DNA of 64,000 nt, from contig JAGOAX010000001.1 in NCBI GenBank assembly GCA_017983695.1, positions 124,001 through 188,000 of the forward strand, read 5' to 3'. Of the stretch, positions 49,010 through 58,756 are shown in pieces. This DNA is from Ferruginibacter sp. GTDB lineage: Bacteria; Bacteroidota; Bacteroidia; Chitinophagales; Chitinophagaceae. The notes under the pieces were generated by a model. The model did not search any database. It was given only the letters and a program-made list of their open reading frames with translations, and was not told where the DNA came from. The position numbers were made by a program, and so were the translations under genes. The first letter of the stretch is position 1. Every line of letters begins with the position of its first letter.

Positions 49010-49422
49010 GATAAAATAATTTATAGGTTATTAAATAATAAATAAGAGAGCTTGTTAGCTCCCCAAAAAAAAATAATCCTCCAGCAGTTAAATAGTGTTA
49101 ATCAGTAACAGGCATAAGATGGCCACCGGGCCTGCATTTGCATTTCCGGAACATGTTACCGTGTTAGCGTTATGGAATTTCTACACCCGAACGGGGAAAA
49201 GGAATGGTTTTCATTTTTTAAGGTTTTTCATGTTTCGTAAACCCACATAAACATATACCTTGCCGCAATTTGTTAAGGTTAGTTAACAACCTTAATAGAT
49301 CATTGTTGAATAAGATCAAAGCCAACATATTCTACAGGACATTAGTGCTAACAATCAATTTTTAATTATACATTTAGCTTCGTCTCCATGCCCAGGGCTG
49401 GTACATTTTTAATTTTAAGAAA
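49010..49422. other. 413-bp divergent promoter region of the beta-helix and amylase genes
   Basis: No gene seen. It holds the palindrome TTAAGGTT-AGTTAAC-AACCTTAA (49273-49295) and a single CRP/FNR-like sequence TTGAATAAGATCAA (49306-49319), both about 100-150 bp before the amylase ATG. Confidence 0.6.
49273..49295. promoter_or_regulatory. Palindrome upstream of the GH13 gene, possible operator
   Basis: Two 8-bp arms TTAAGGTT and AACCTTAA with a 7-bp spacer. Its place in a divergent intergenic region suggests a regulator-binding site; no T-run follows. Confidence 0.4.
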
Positions 49423-51240
49423 ATGAAAAAAAATATATTTACAACTGTTCTCTTAGTTCAAATCCTATTGTTATATATATCACCGGGTATAGCCCAAAAT
49501 AATCTTGCACCTCAGTGGAGCAAGGGTATTGTGTGGTATCAGATCTTTCCTGAACGTTTTAACAATGGAGACCTGAATAACGACCCAAAAGTAAATGACC
49601 AGAATGGTGCGTATCCTTTTGATGACACATCAGCATTTCAAATTCATCCGTGGACCAGTGACTGGTATCAACTGCAACCTTACGAACAAAAAAACGGGAA
49701 AAACATTTACTTCAATATTCAGCGGAGAAGGTATGGTGGAGATTTGCAGGGGGTACTAAACAAACTCGACTACATAAAATCACTGGGCGTAAATGCGATC
49801 TATATGACGCCCATTTTCTGGTCGCCTTCATCACATAAATATGATGCATTATGCTATCATCATGTTGACCCAAGTTTTGGACCCGATCCAAATGGAGATA
49901 TTGAAATGATGAAGAAAGAAGATCCGTTGAAACGGGAAACCTGGGTATGGACAAAAGCAGATCTGCTTGCGTTGAAGCTGATCGATGAAGTACACAAACG
50001 AAAGATGTATATCATTTTTGATGGTGTGTTTAATCATTTAGGTGTAAAGAATTTTGCCTTTCAGGATGTGTTGAAAAACCAGCAGGCATCAGTATATAAA
50101 GATTGGTTCGATATAAAAAGCTGGCGGGATAGTGCAACAGGTACAAAGTTTGAATATAAAGGATGGTTTGGTGTAACAACACTGCCTGAGTTAAAAGAAG
50201 ACAGTACCGGAATTGTTGCTGGACCGAAGCAATACATTTTTAATTCCACCATGCGCTGGATGAACCCGATGAATAAAGGAATTGCTCATGGCGTTGACGG
50301 CTGGCGCTTAGATGTGGCTTATGATGTTGGCCATCCATTTTGGAAAGATTGGCGCAAATGGGTTCGCAGTATAAATCCAAAAGCTTATTTAACAGCCGAG
50401 TTAGTTTATAATATTGAGCAGACGAGGCCTTATTTAAGCGGCGATGAATTTGATGCTACAATGAATTACAATTTTGCTTTTATTGTGCATGATTTTTTTG
50501 TACAGGATACAAGCGGTTCAACTGTTACACAGTTTGACAGTAAGCTGGCAGCATTAAGAGAAGCTTTTGGTGAAGATGTGGCTTTCAATATGCAAAACCT
50601 GATGAACAGTCACGATGCAACAAGGCTTGCAAGTGCTGTTGCAAATCCTGACGGTAAAAAGTTTGGTGACTGGGGGCAATATTTTAACTGGAGCCAAAAG
50701 AGCAACAACAGGAATTATAATGCACGTAAACCAACAGCGGAACAACAACAAAAGCAAAAACTGATTATAGCATTTCAAATGCTATACTTAGGCTCACCTA
50801 TGTTTTTTTATGGTGATGAAGCAGGTATGTGGGGTGCTAACGATCCTGACTGCCGTAAACCAATGCTGTGGCCGGGTAAAAAATATGATGCGGAAATATT
50901 TAATCCCAATCAAAGTAAACATGACGCTGATGAGGTAATATTCGACAAGGATTTATTTAACTGGTACAAAAAATTCATTGGCCTACGCCGGCAGTATAAA
51001 GCTATCAGGTTTGGCAGCTATAATACTTTAGTAATGGATGATGCAAAAAAACTGTATGCATTCAGTCGTAAATTGGGTAACGAAGAAGTGATTGTTATCA
51101 TTAACCGCAGCAACAAATCTTTATTATTCACCCATCCGGCATTGAATAAGCACCGATATAAAAACCTATCTACAAAACAAGTAATCAGTAACCAAATTAA
51201 AGTAAACGCTATGGATATTGTAGTGTTGGGCAATAAATAG
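49423..51240 (+). CDS. Secreted GH13 alpha-amylase family enzyme
   Basis: 605 aa with a signal peptide (FTTVLLVQILLLYISPGIAQ). GH13 (beta/alpha)8 barrel: WYQIFPERFNNGD at the start, IFDGVFNHLG (region I), GWRLDVAYDVG with the nucleophile Asp (region II), YLTAELVY with the acid Glu (region III), and LMNSHDATR with the third Asp (region IV). The segment NDPDCRKPMLW is typical of the neopullulanase/cyclomaltodextrinase subgroup. It has no carbohydrate-binding module or SusCD pair alongside. Confidence 0.93.
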   Translation: MKKNIFTTVLLVQILLLYISPGIAQNNLAPQWSKGIVWYQIFPERFNNGDLNNDPKVNDQNGAYPFDDTSAFQIHPWTSDWYQLQPYEQKNGKNIYFNIQRRRYGGDLQGVLNKLDYIKSLGVNAIYMTPIFWSPSSHKYDALCYHHVDPSFGPDPNGDIEMMKKEDPLKRETWVWTKADLLALKLIDEVHKRKMYIIFDGVFNHLGVKNFAFQDVLKNQQASVYKDWFDIKSWRDSATGTKFEYKGWFGVTTLPELKEDSTGIVAGPKQYIFNSTMRWMNPMNKGIAHGVDGWRLDVAYDVGHPFWKDWRKWVRSINPKAYLTAELVYNIEQTRPYLSGDEFDATMNYNFAFIVHDFFVQDTSGSTVTQFDSKLAALREAFGEDVAFNMQNLMNSHDATRLASAVANPDGKKFGDWGQYFNWSQKSNNRNYNARKPTAEQQQKQKLIIAFQMLYLGSPMFFYGDEAGMWGANDPDCRKPMLWPGKKYDAEIFNPNQSKHDADEVIFDKDLFNWYKKFIGLRRQYKAIRFGSYNTLVMDDAKKLYAFSRKLGNEEVIVIINRSNKSLLFTHPALNKHRYKNLSTKQVISNQIKVNAMDIVVLGNK

Positions 51241-51255
51241 ACTTAACCTTTCACT

Positions 51256-51371
51256 TAAATAAAAGCTCCTCAATGGTATGCCGTACAAGTGAGCCCCGCC
51301 ACGGCGGGGACAATGCAAAATTGAAAAATAATTACCGGCAACAAAACACATTGCCGCAGGCATGTTAAAAT
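51256..51371. repeat. Dispersed repeat B, copy 3 (diverged)
   Basis: AGCTCCTCAATGGTATGCCG then a strong CCCCGCC-AC-GGCGGGG hairpin in place of the copy 1/2 core, then ATTACCGGCAACAAAACACA and TTGCCGCAGG. Confidence 0.72.
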
Positions 51372-51447
51372 AAAAATCCCTTTTTTACAGGATAGGAAGG
51401 CTGGCCGTATGGTTGCATTTTTACAGCGTACAACAAAACATCCTGTA

Positions 51448-52554
51448 ATGAAAAAAGTAATAATTATAAGTTGGTGCATTTTATTTATGGGCATCAATGC
51501 GCATGCCCAACTTCAACAAATACAAAGACCCGTAACAATTAAAAAAATTATAGCGCCGGTACCTGCACCACCGCCTGCTAATTTAACTCCGGGAAAAGAT
51601 TTGAGCATCCGCATTAAAACTTTTCAGTACGACCCTGCAAATGGTGGGGCTGTGCATGTTACCTATATTGTAAGAAATAACGGTACAGATGCAGTTGATT
51701 TAAATAATGTTTCTGTACAGGGTTATTTTGATTACCCTTTAACAAGGCCTACTGCCACACCACCCAATTTTTCTGTTAATGGTAAAAATTATTATGCCGG
51801 TTGTGGACATGCCATCGCAACCTTTTCCACTATACTTACCGGCGGCCAGGAAAAGGAAAGTATTTTACGCTGCTTTAACCTGTCGAGAGAAAATTATTTT
51901 AACACTGCAGATAACTATACGTATAATTTAATCGTTGACAAAGGCAATATCATTAATGAAGCCAATGAAACAAACAATTTGGCCAGCGCATCATTCCGTG
52001 GATACCTGGGCCAGTACAATCCGTCACTCAATCCATCACAGTATTATCTTACCAATGCTTTTATCACTATAAAAACCGGTGCCGATAATAAAGAGCCTGA
52101 ATCGGAAGTAAACATCCGTGTAATTCCCAGTACCATAAAAAACCTTAGTGATACGTATAACGAATTCGTAAAAAAGGTGGCCAAAAATGAGTTGCCGTTT
52201 TTCAGCAATTCATCCCGTACATTGCCGATGGGTTTATTCATGTCGAGCACTGCCACCATCGTTAATCCTGCAACCAGCCTTGCATCTTTCAGCCTTAATG
52301 GACTTGGCACAGTAATAGAATACAAAGCCAATATTTTTACAGATGCATGGAAAATTGAACAGGTAGAACTGGTGCTGCATTTTAAAGATGCCAATGGCTT
52401 GTATCATCCTACACAGGGCGTTAAAACAATACAGTTCAACATGCCTGCCAATACATTTTTAGATGGGTTTGCCAAACATTACCTGGTATGCAAAACAGAT
52501 AATGCACTTAACCCGGTATCGGTAAAAGTGATTGAAAAATTATCAGCGTACTGA
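51448..52554 (+). CDS. Exported protein with a CARDB-like domain
   Basis: 368 aa from ATG 51448, where a clear signal peptide begins (KKVIIISWCILFMGINAHAQ); the ORF can be read further upstream. Residues about 50-180 look like a CARDB/Ig-like adhesion domain (VTYIVRNNGTDAVDLNNVSV, NEANETNNLASASF). The C-terminal half is beta-rich without a known family. Function unknown. Confidence 0.75.
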   Translation: MKKVIIISWCILFMGINAHAQLQQIQRPVTIKKIIAPVPAPPPANLTPGKDLSIRIKTFQYDPANGGAVHVTYIVRNNGTDAVDLNNVSVQGYFDYPLTRPTATPPNFSVNGKNYYAGCGHAIATFSTILTGGQEKESILRCFNLSRENYFNTADNYTYNLIVDKGNIINEANETNNLASASFRGYLGQYNPSLNPSQYYLTNAFITIKTGADNKEPESEVNIRVIPSTIKNLSDTYNEFVKKVAKNELPFFSNSSRTLPMGLFMSSTATIVNPATSLASFSLNGLGTVIEYKANIFTDAWKIEQVELVLHFKDANGLYHPTQGVKTIQFNMPANTFLDGFAKHYLVCKTDNALNPVSVKVIEKLSAY

Positions 52555-52657
52555 TAAGCGTAAAAAACAATTGCTGTCAACAAAAAAAATTACTGGTATT
52601 TGTAAAGTATTCTGTGTAGATTTATTGCCTTATTACATTTTACCTAAAATTTTTTGT

Positions 52658-53263
52658 ATGAAAAAAATATTTGCGATTGCTTTAATGCTGCTTTTTGCAG
52701 CAACAACTTTTGCCCAGCTAACCAAAGACGAAAAGAAAATGGCTGGTAAAAACTTAAAAGCTTCTTTAAAAGTTTTACAAAAGTCTGTTAAGGGGCTTAA
52801 TGATGCCCAGTTAAATTTTAAAGCTGCGCCGGATAAATGGTCGATTAAAGAATGTGTGTACCACCTGGCAATTTCCGAAACAAATTTATGGGGCTGGGCA
52901 CAGGGCACATTAGCCGCACCCGCCAACCCCGATAAAAGGAAAGACATTAAAATGACGGATGAAAAAATACTGGCCGGAGTTGAAGACCGTACAAATAAAG
53001 TAAAGACCAGTGAAAATTTCGAACCCAAAAATGCCAAATGGGCAAGTGCAGGTGAAGCAATGAAATTTTTAAAAGAAGAAAGGCAAAAAAATATTGATGC
53101 CCTTAAAGCATCTACAGAAGATTACCGCAATCATGTTGCAGAGCAATCGCCACTTGGGCCAATTGATGCGTACCAGGTTATTTTACTGATGTCGGCACAT
53201 ACTGTAAGGCACAGTAAACAGATAGATGAAGTTAAAGCCAGCGCAGGTTACCCGGCAAATTAA
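52658..53263 (+). CDS. Exported DinB-family protein
   Basis: 201 aa from ATG 52658, which gives a clean signal peptide (KKIFAIALMLLFAATTFAQ). The rest is a DinB-like four-helix bundle with metal-site histidines: KWSIKECVYHLAISE (His about residue 71) and LLMSAHTVRHSKQIDEVK (two His near the C-terminus). DinB proteins are possible metal-dependent thiol or ester enzymes; export is unusual but known in Bacteroidota. Confidence 0.85.
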   Translation: MKKIFAIALMLLFAATTFAQLTKDEKKMAGKNLKASLKVLQKSVKGLNDAQLNFKAAPDKWSIKECVYHLAISETNLWGWAQGTLAAPANPDKRKDIKMTDEKILAGVEDRTNKVKTSENFEPKNAKWASAGEAMKFLKEERQKNIDALKASTEDYRNHVAEQSPLGPIDAYQVILLMSAHTVRHSKQIDEVKASAGYPAN

Positions 53264-53302
53264 ATTGCACACCTGCCTTTTTTAGCTTTCGATAAACATA
53301 CT

Positions 53303-53333
53303 CCTTCGTTGAAAAACTCAGCGAAGGTTTTTT
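53303..53333 (+). terminator. Intrinsic terminator of the DinB gene
   Basis: CCTTCGTTGA (53303-53312) pairs with TCAGCGAAGG (53318-53327, one G-U), loop of five bases, then TTTTTT. Confidence 0.88.
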
Positions 53334-53398
53334 ATATACTATACTTTCAAAAAACATTATTTCGTGCCACAGGCGTATATTTAATTATAAATAAAATT

Positions 53399-54091
53399 AT
53401 GAAGTACTTTTTAGTATGCCTGCTGTTATGTATTACTGCAACTACTTTTGGCCAGTCTAAAATAATTTTTAAAGAACGGTTCAGTAACAACAAACGCCAC
53501 TGGAAACTGCAGCACGACAGCGACTTTGTTGTAAAGATAGACAGCGGTAAACTGTACATTGAAAAATTTGGCGTAAATAAAATACGTAATGGTTGCCTGT
53601 GGCTGAGGAAAGCTATTCCGGGATTGAATACCGCCAGGGATTTTTCAATTACTTTTTATGCCAAAGTATTATTCTATAAAGATATTTTTCCGATGATAGA
53701 TATGCAATGGGGGAATTTATGTGTAAAGGATAACTACAGTGTATTTGCCTGCGACAGTTTATACCAACTGGAAATGAAACCAACCGGTAATGTAAGGATG
53801 GCCTATTTTAGAAAAGGGTGGACCTATTATCCATGGTCGGATAGGCCAACAACAAATGATACTGAGGAAAAAGATATTTACTTCTCCAACAAACAGGATT
53901 TATCTGCACTAATAAAACAAAACAAATTTAATAAGTACGAAATTATACAGCAGGCAGATACACTGTCGGTAAAAATAAACAAGGTGCTGGTGTATAAAAG
54001 AAAAATAAAAGTAATCGGCGGCAACAGTATCGGTATTCAACAATGCCTTAAAACTGCCTGGCAAATTGATAAATTAATCATCAGGCAATAA
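53399..54091 (+). CDS. Exported jelly-roll-like protein of unknown function
   Basis: 230 aa from ATG 53399 with signal peptide KYFLVCLLLCITATTFGQ. The body reads like a concanavalin-type sandwich of the DUF1080/3-keto-glycoside-hydrolase style (FKERFSNNKRHWKLQHDSDF, KINKVLVYKRKI near the end). No catalytic residues can be assigned. Confidence 0.65.
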   Translation: MKYFLVCLLLCITATTFGQSKIIFKERFSNNKRHWKLQHDSDFVVKIDSGKLYIEKFGVNKIRNGCLWLRKAIPGLNTARDFSITFYAKVLFYKDIFPMIDMQWGNLCVKDNYSVFACDSLYQLEMKPTGNVRMAYFRKGWTYYPWSDRPTTNDTEEKDIYFSNKQDLSALIKQNKFNKYEIIQQADTLSVKINKVLVYKRKIKVIGGNSIGIQQCLKTAWQIDKLIIRQ

Positions 54092-54224
54092 CTACCGCCT
54101 TGCAACCCACGCTTTGTATTGGCTGCCGCTCAACAAATAACTGTTCGAACATTCGTTTTATAAAAAACTAATTTTTATATTTAATCATTCTTCTTCCATC
54201 GAACAAACTAAAACAACCACTAAT

Positions 54225-55676
54225 ATGCCCAACCAATTTACTGAACCCGGACAGGGTACGTCAAATTCTTATACCATAGATCATGATGCCGGTAACTCCC
54301 GTATTTTTTCTCTTGATGTAATAAGAGGTATTGCCCTGCTGGGTATTTTACTCATCAGCATCTGGGAGTTTGGCGGCTTCAGCGTAAACCAGCAAACTGG
54401 TATCCGCATTTCAACAAAAGCAAACAATCATTCACTTTTTGTTAGTACGCTGTTTCTTTTTGAAGGTAAAATGCGTGCCCTTTTCTCGTTGATATTTGGT
54501 GCAGGAATGATACTGTACATGAACAAACCCAACCGGCTTATGCTGCCCACCACGCAGGAACTGTACATCCGCAGGCAAATGTGGCTGATAGCTTTTGGTT
54601 TAATAAACGCCATCGTTTTATTATGGCCCGGAGATATTCTTTTTCAATATGGCGTAATGGGTATTTTATTGTTTCCCTTTTTCAGAATGAGTAAAAAAGG
54701 ATTATTGATAGCAGCTATTTTTTGTACCCTTATCTACTGTGGTAAATTATTCTGGAACTATGCTGATGATAAAACTTCGCACAAAAAATTTAAAGCAGTT
54801 ACACTTGTAGAAGAACGAATTAAAAAAGACAGTGCCACACGCCATAATAAAGACAGCATAAGCGGCATGACAAAAGCCGAACTGAAAAAAAGCGATTCGT
54901 TGGCTAAAAAAAGAGATACCCTTACTAAAGAGCAACAAAAAGATAAAGGTGCATGGGAAGGATTGGTTAAGAACATTAAATACGATTCTACAAAAGTAAA
55001 AGACAGTACAGAAAACAAAGCCATGCATGCAGGCTATGCAAAAATGTGGAATCATTTATTGGAAAGGTCGCAGTGGAAAGAAGCATTATGGTTATACCGC
55101 ATTGGTGTTTGGGATATTGGCAGCATGATGTTGCTGGGCATGGCATTATTTGGTTTCGGATTTTTTAGCCCTGATTTTTCTAAAACAAAATACATACTGT
55201 TTGCTGTTATTGGTATACTTGCAGGCTTATCGCTGGCCTGGTTCCGGCTGCATTATGGCAACGCCAAACTTATCGATTACGAAAAATATATAACCGGTCA
55301 TGCGCTTCCGCCCAACCAGTTTTTCCCCATAGAAAGATTACTAATGGCAACGGGGTATGCCGGTTTGATAATGCTTTTATTACGGTTAAAAATTTTACAA
55401 TGGTTATGGCAGGCATTGGCTTCCGTTGGCCGCATGGCATTCACCAATTATTTAATGCAAACCATCGTTTGTACTTTATTCTTTTATGGTTATGGCTTCG
55501 GGTATTTTGGCCGGCTGTCGTTACCGCAATTATACTTTTTTGTTGCAGAAATATGGTTGGTACAAACCGTATTCTCTATTGTGTGGTTGCGCTATTATGA
55601 ATATGGCCCGGTAGAATGGTTGTGGCGATGGTTGATATATGGTAAACGTTTTCCTAATAACAAAAAAACAGGATAA
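54225..55676 (+). CDS. DUF418-domain membrane protein, copy 1
   Basis: 483 aa, about eight or nine hydrophobic spans. It starts with the family signature RIFSLDVIRGIALLGILLIS, then LFSLIFGAGMILYMN, and has the C-terminal DUF418 block (ASVGRMAFTNYLMQTIVCTL, GPVEWLWRWL). Between spans, residues about 185-270 form a highly charged Lys/Asp/Ser-rich insert (TKAELKKSDSLAKKRDTLTK), probably an extramembrane coiled coil. It is a tandem paralogue of the next gene. Function unknown; family related to acyltransferase-like membrane proteins. Confidence 0.88.
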   Translation: MPNQFTEPGQGTSNSYTIDHDAGNSRIFSLDVIRGIALLGILLISIWEFGGFSVNQQTGIRISTKANNHSLFVSTLFLFEGKMRALFSLIFGAGMILYMNKPNRLMLPTTQELYIRRQMWLIAFGLINAIVLLWPGDILFQYGVMGILLFPFFRMSKKGLLIAAIFCTLIYCGKLFWNYADDKTSHKKFKAVTLVEERIKKDSATRHNKDSISGMTKAELKKSDSLAKKRDTLTKEQQKDKGAWEGLVKNIKYDSTKVKDSTENKAMHAGYAKMWNHLLERSQWKEALWLYRIGVWDIGSMMLLGMALFGFGFFSPDFSKTKYILFAVIGILAGLSLAWFRLHYGNAKLIDYEKYITGHALPPNQFFPIERLLMATGYAGLIMLLLRLKILQWLWQALASVGRMAFTNYLMQTIVCTLFFYGYGFGYFGRLSLPQLYFFVAEIWLVQTVFSIVWLRYYEYGPVEWLWRWLIYGKRFPNNKKTG

Positions 55677-55727
55677 GAAAACATTAACCTGAACCAACCA
55701 ATTTTATAACAAGCAATAAAACTATTT

Positions 55728-57053
55728 ATGGAAACATATACTGCAACAAATAATCCACATCCGGTAGAACAAGCCGAAAGGATAAAAACGGTGGACATGA
55801 TACGTGGGTTTGCCTTACTGGGCATTTTATTAATGAACATTATGGGCTTTGGTATTAACTGGGATATGTGGTCAAATATTCTTAACGGGCCACATAACAC
55901 CAGGGATTTTTTCACCTTCGCCACCATTGAAACATTTTTTGACGGCACGATGAGAGGTTTATTCTCCATGTTATTTGGTGCCGGCATGATATTATTTACG
56001 CTGAATAAACATGAGGTACCCGGCGGACCATCTGTAACAGAATATTATTACCGCCGTTTATTGTGGCTGGTATTATTCGGCATGTTCAATGCTTTTGTTT
56101 TATTATGGTTCGGCGACATTTTATATTTCTATGGCATGTGCGGCATGGTATTATATGTATTTAGAAAAACAAATCCTAAATGGTTATTGGTGCTGGGATT
56201 TATTTGCCTGTCGGTTACTATGCTTAAGCAACAACTGCAGTGGAATGAGACAAGAGAAAAAAGAAAGGCTTACACAGAAGCAGTAAAAGCTGAAAAAGAA
56301 AAGAAAACACTTACTGATGAACAGGTAGCGGCCAGAGCAGAATGGCAGGAGATGGAAAAAAGAACAAAACCCGACACCACATTTACCAACCGCAACCTTA
56401 GAAAAATGCGGTCAAGCTATACAACTGTGTACCAATACTGGTTACCTATGAATGTGGAAGGCGAAGTGTGGGGATTATACCACCAATGGTTTTGGGATGG
56501 TTTAACCATGATGTTTTTTGGTATGGCTTTATTCGGCCTGGGCTTTTTTAGTAACCGCCTGCGAACCTCAACCTATGTTATGTGCCTGCTTATTGGTTAC
56601 GGCATAGGCATACCAATTGGGTGGTTTGCATTTAAAGAAGGCTTACTGGTAATGGTTACCGATTTTAATCATTATGTTGATAGTTACAGGATGAACCACC
56701 AGTTACTATATGATTTCAGGAGAGGTTTATTATCGCTTGGTCATGCAAGTTTACTCTTGTTAATTTTCCGCAGCCGTTTAGTTCCCTGGCTGATGAAGGC
56801 ACTGAGCAATGTAGGGCAAATGGCATTTACCAATTACCTGATGCAATCTATTATCTGTACCTGGTTTTTTTATGGTTATGGTTTTGGCTATTATAATAAG
56901 TTTGCCTTCCACCAGTTATATTATTTTGTTTTTTGTGTATGGATCGTTCAACTTATTTATTCATCCATCTGGTTACACTATTTCAGGTTTGGTCCGTTTG
57001 AATGGCTGTGGCGTTCATTAACGTACTGGAAAAGACAGCCGATGAAAAGATAA
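55728..57053 (+). CDS. DUF418-domain membrane protein, copy 2
   Basis: 441 aa with the same architecture: TVDMIRGFALLGILLMNIMG, LFSMLFGAGMILFT, a shorter charged insert (about 165-215), and SNVGQMAFTNYLMQSIICTW ... GPFEWLWRSL. It begins 51 bp after copy 1 and ends at a perfect two-way terminator. Gene duplication with conserved order suggests the two may form a complex. Confidence 0.88.
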   Translation: METYTATNNPHPVEQAERIKTVDMIRGFALLGILLMNIMGFGINWDMWSNILNGPHNTRDFFTFATIETFFDGTMRGLFSMLFGAGMILFTLNKHEVPGGPSVTEYYYRRLLWLVLFGMFNAFVLLWFGDILYFYGMCGMVLYVFRKTNPKWLLVLGFICLSVTMLKQQLQWNETREKRKAYTEAVKAEKEKKTLTDEQVAARAEWQEMEKRTKPDTTFTNRNLRKMRSSYTTVYQYWLPMNVEGEVWGLYHQWFWDGLTMMFFGMALFGLGFFSNRLRTSTYVMCLLIGYGIGIPIGWFAFKEGLLVMVTDFNHYVDSYRMNHQLLYDFRRGLLSLGHASLLLLIFRSRLVPWLMKALSNVGQMAFTNYLMQSIICTWFFYGYGFGYYNKFAFHQLYYFVFCVWIVQLIYSSIWLHYFRFGPFEWLWRSLTYWKRQPMKR

Positions 57054-57071
57054 TTGAGAACAACATAAAAT

Positions 57072-57111
57072 AAAAAAAGTTCATCCGCCTGCAGGCGGAT
57101 GAACTTTTTTT
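57072..57111. terminator. Perfect 40-bp palindromic two-way terminator
   Basis: Seven As, a 13-bp arm GTTCATCCGCCTG with its exact complement CAGGCGGATGAAC, then seven Ts. It lies between the convergent DUF418 and M28 peptidase genes and serves both strands. Confidence 0.95.
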
Positions 57112-57126
57112 ATGCCAATACTATAA

Positions 57127-58674
57127 TTAAAAATTTCTTCCGCCTGCTGGTCTTGGTTTAGGTAATTCCTTTCTTGGAATTTTTGTATCCAGTTGTGCAG
57201 TGTTATAAACAAATGCTGCAATAATAGTGGCAGCCTGTTTTAAATCTTCCGGTACCAGATGATCATAAGTATCCATGTTGGTATGATGCGTACGGGTATC
57301 GTATTCTATTTCATCCTGTATAAATTGAAAGCCTGGAATACCAACCGCATCAAATGCCTGATGATCTGTACCTCCGGTATTATCTATGGTAACTGTTTTT
57401 GCATCCAGTTCATAAAATGGTTCCAGCCATTTTGAAAATATAGGACCAGCCTCTTTATTTCCCTGCAAATAAATACCACGAACTTTTCCGGTACCATTAT
57501 CTAAATTATAGTAAGCCGAAACTTTTGCATGATCAGGTTTTAATACCATATCAGCAGGATCGGCAAAATGATTTTTCACATACCCTCTTGATCCCAATAA
57601 GCCCTGCTCCTCACCGCTCCATAATGCAATACGTATAGTACGTTTAGGCTGCAAACCTGCTGCTTTAATAATCCGTATCACTTCCATCATTACCGAACAA
57701 CCTGCTGCATTATCAGTAGCACCGGTAGCCCCTTGCCAGCTATCTAAATGCCCGCCAATAATTACCAATTCATCTTTTAAAACAGGATCGGTACCGGGAA
57801 TTTCTGCAACCACATTATATCCTTTAATATCCGAAGTATAGAAAGTGGTTTTTACATCAGCTTCCATTTCCACTTTTTGTCCAGCCATTACCAAACGCTG
57901 TATGCGTAAATAATCATCGCTTGATAACATTACATAGCCATAATTATTTTCAGCATCTTTTGTATAAGCGCCGCCGTTTTGTACAAACAAAGTACCGTCA
58001 TTACCGGCACGGCTCATACTTAACACAAGGGCCGGTTTTTCTTTTTTATAAAACTCGGGCAACTGGCGTGCCACGCCAAAGCCTGCCCTGCCCCTTCCCA
58101 TCACTGTTCTTCTTGTTGTGTCTGGTTTTGCGTTGGCCATTTTGCTTAATTCATCATCAGTAAACCTTGCTCCATCAGGCGTAAAGGAAGGCTTCAGCGT
58201 ATCGGTCGAATACAGCATAATGATCTTGCCCTTTACTTTTCCTCCGTATTTTTCATACAGCTCTGCAGAGTCTTTTGCGTTAATAATAACCACTTCACTG
58301 CTCATTGTTTTTTTGCCGGGTGTGCTTCCTGTCCATGCCCTGGGTATAGCCACCACCGGAAAATAATAAGGTGCTGTAACAGCCATGTAGCAACGGTTCT
58401 GTTCCCAGCCAATACCAAAATCGCCCCATGGTTCAAGCGCAACATTTACCAAGCCCATTTTTGTAAGTTCATCTTTTGCCCAGTTGGCTGCCCTGAAAAA
58501 ACCCGGCGAATTGGTAAGCCTCGGTCCGCTTACATCAGTAAGATGAAAAGCGAAATCCATTACTTTGGATTGCTTTAATCCTTCATTTTTTATTTTATCA
58601 ATAGCTCCGGTTTGTGCAAATGCAAAACCTGTACACAAACTGAAAGCCGCTAAAACAATAGATTGTTTTCTCAT
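57127..58674 (-). CDS. Secreted M28-family metallopeptidase with PA insert
   Basis: 515 aa with a signal peptide (LAAFSLCTGFAFAQ). A protease-associated (PA) region at about 110-270 precedes the zinc peptidase domain with GGHLDSWQGATGATDNAAG (zinc His/Asp), WSGEEQGLLGSRGY (catalytic Glu-Glu), NLDNGTGKVRG, and TDHQAFDAVGIPGFQ, plus a final HTNMDTYD. Likely a dizinc aminopeptidase or carboxypeptidase acting on peptides outside the cytoplasm. Confidence 0.94.
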   Translation of the reverse strand: MRKQSIVLAAFSLCTGFAFAQTGAIDKIKNEGLKQSKVMDFAFHLTDVSGPRLTNSPGFFRAANWAKDELTKMGLVNVALEPWGDFGIGWEQNRCYMAVTAPYYFPVVAIPRAWTGSTPGKKTMSSEVVIINAKDSAELYEKYGGKVKGKIIMLYSTDTLKPSFTPDGARFTDDELSKMANAKPDTTRRTVMGRGRAGFGVARQLPEFYKKEKPALVLSMSRAGNDGTLFVQNGGAYTKDAENNYGYVMLSSDDYLRIQRLVMAGQKVEMEADVKTTFYTSDIKGYNVVAEIPGTDPVLKDELVIIGGHLDSWQGATGATDNAAGCSVMMEVIRIIKAAGLQPKRTIRIALWSGEEQGLLGSRGYVKNHFADPADMVLKPDHAKVSAYYNLDNGTGKVRGIYLQGNKEAGPIFSKWLEPFYELDAKTVTIDNTGGTDHQAFDAVGIPGFQFIQDEIEYDTRTHHTNMDTYDHLVPEDLKQAATIIAAFVYNTAQLDTKIPRKELPKPRPAGGRNF

Positions 58675-58703
58675 TACTATAATTGTTTTGGTTATTAAAA
58701 ATT

Positions 58704-58734
58704 CAAAGTAGCACTAATAAAAAAGATGGGCAAA
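58704..58734 (-). promoter_or_regulatory. Promoter of the M28 peptidase gene
   Basis: On the minus strand, TTTG (58734-58731), 20 bp, then TACTTTG (58710-58704), near the Bacteroidota TTTG/TAnnTTTG pattern; 30 bp before the ATG. Confidence 0.4.
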
Positions 58735-58756
58735 TATTTTGGATGAACGGAAAGAT

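Noticed and set aside
49306..49319. FNR/CRP-like TTGAATAAGATCAA upstream of the GH13 gene
   Set aside because: It is a single site, without the 22-bp partner or a -7 element at the fixed distance seen at the three redox promoters. Likely chance, kept only as a note.
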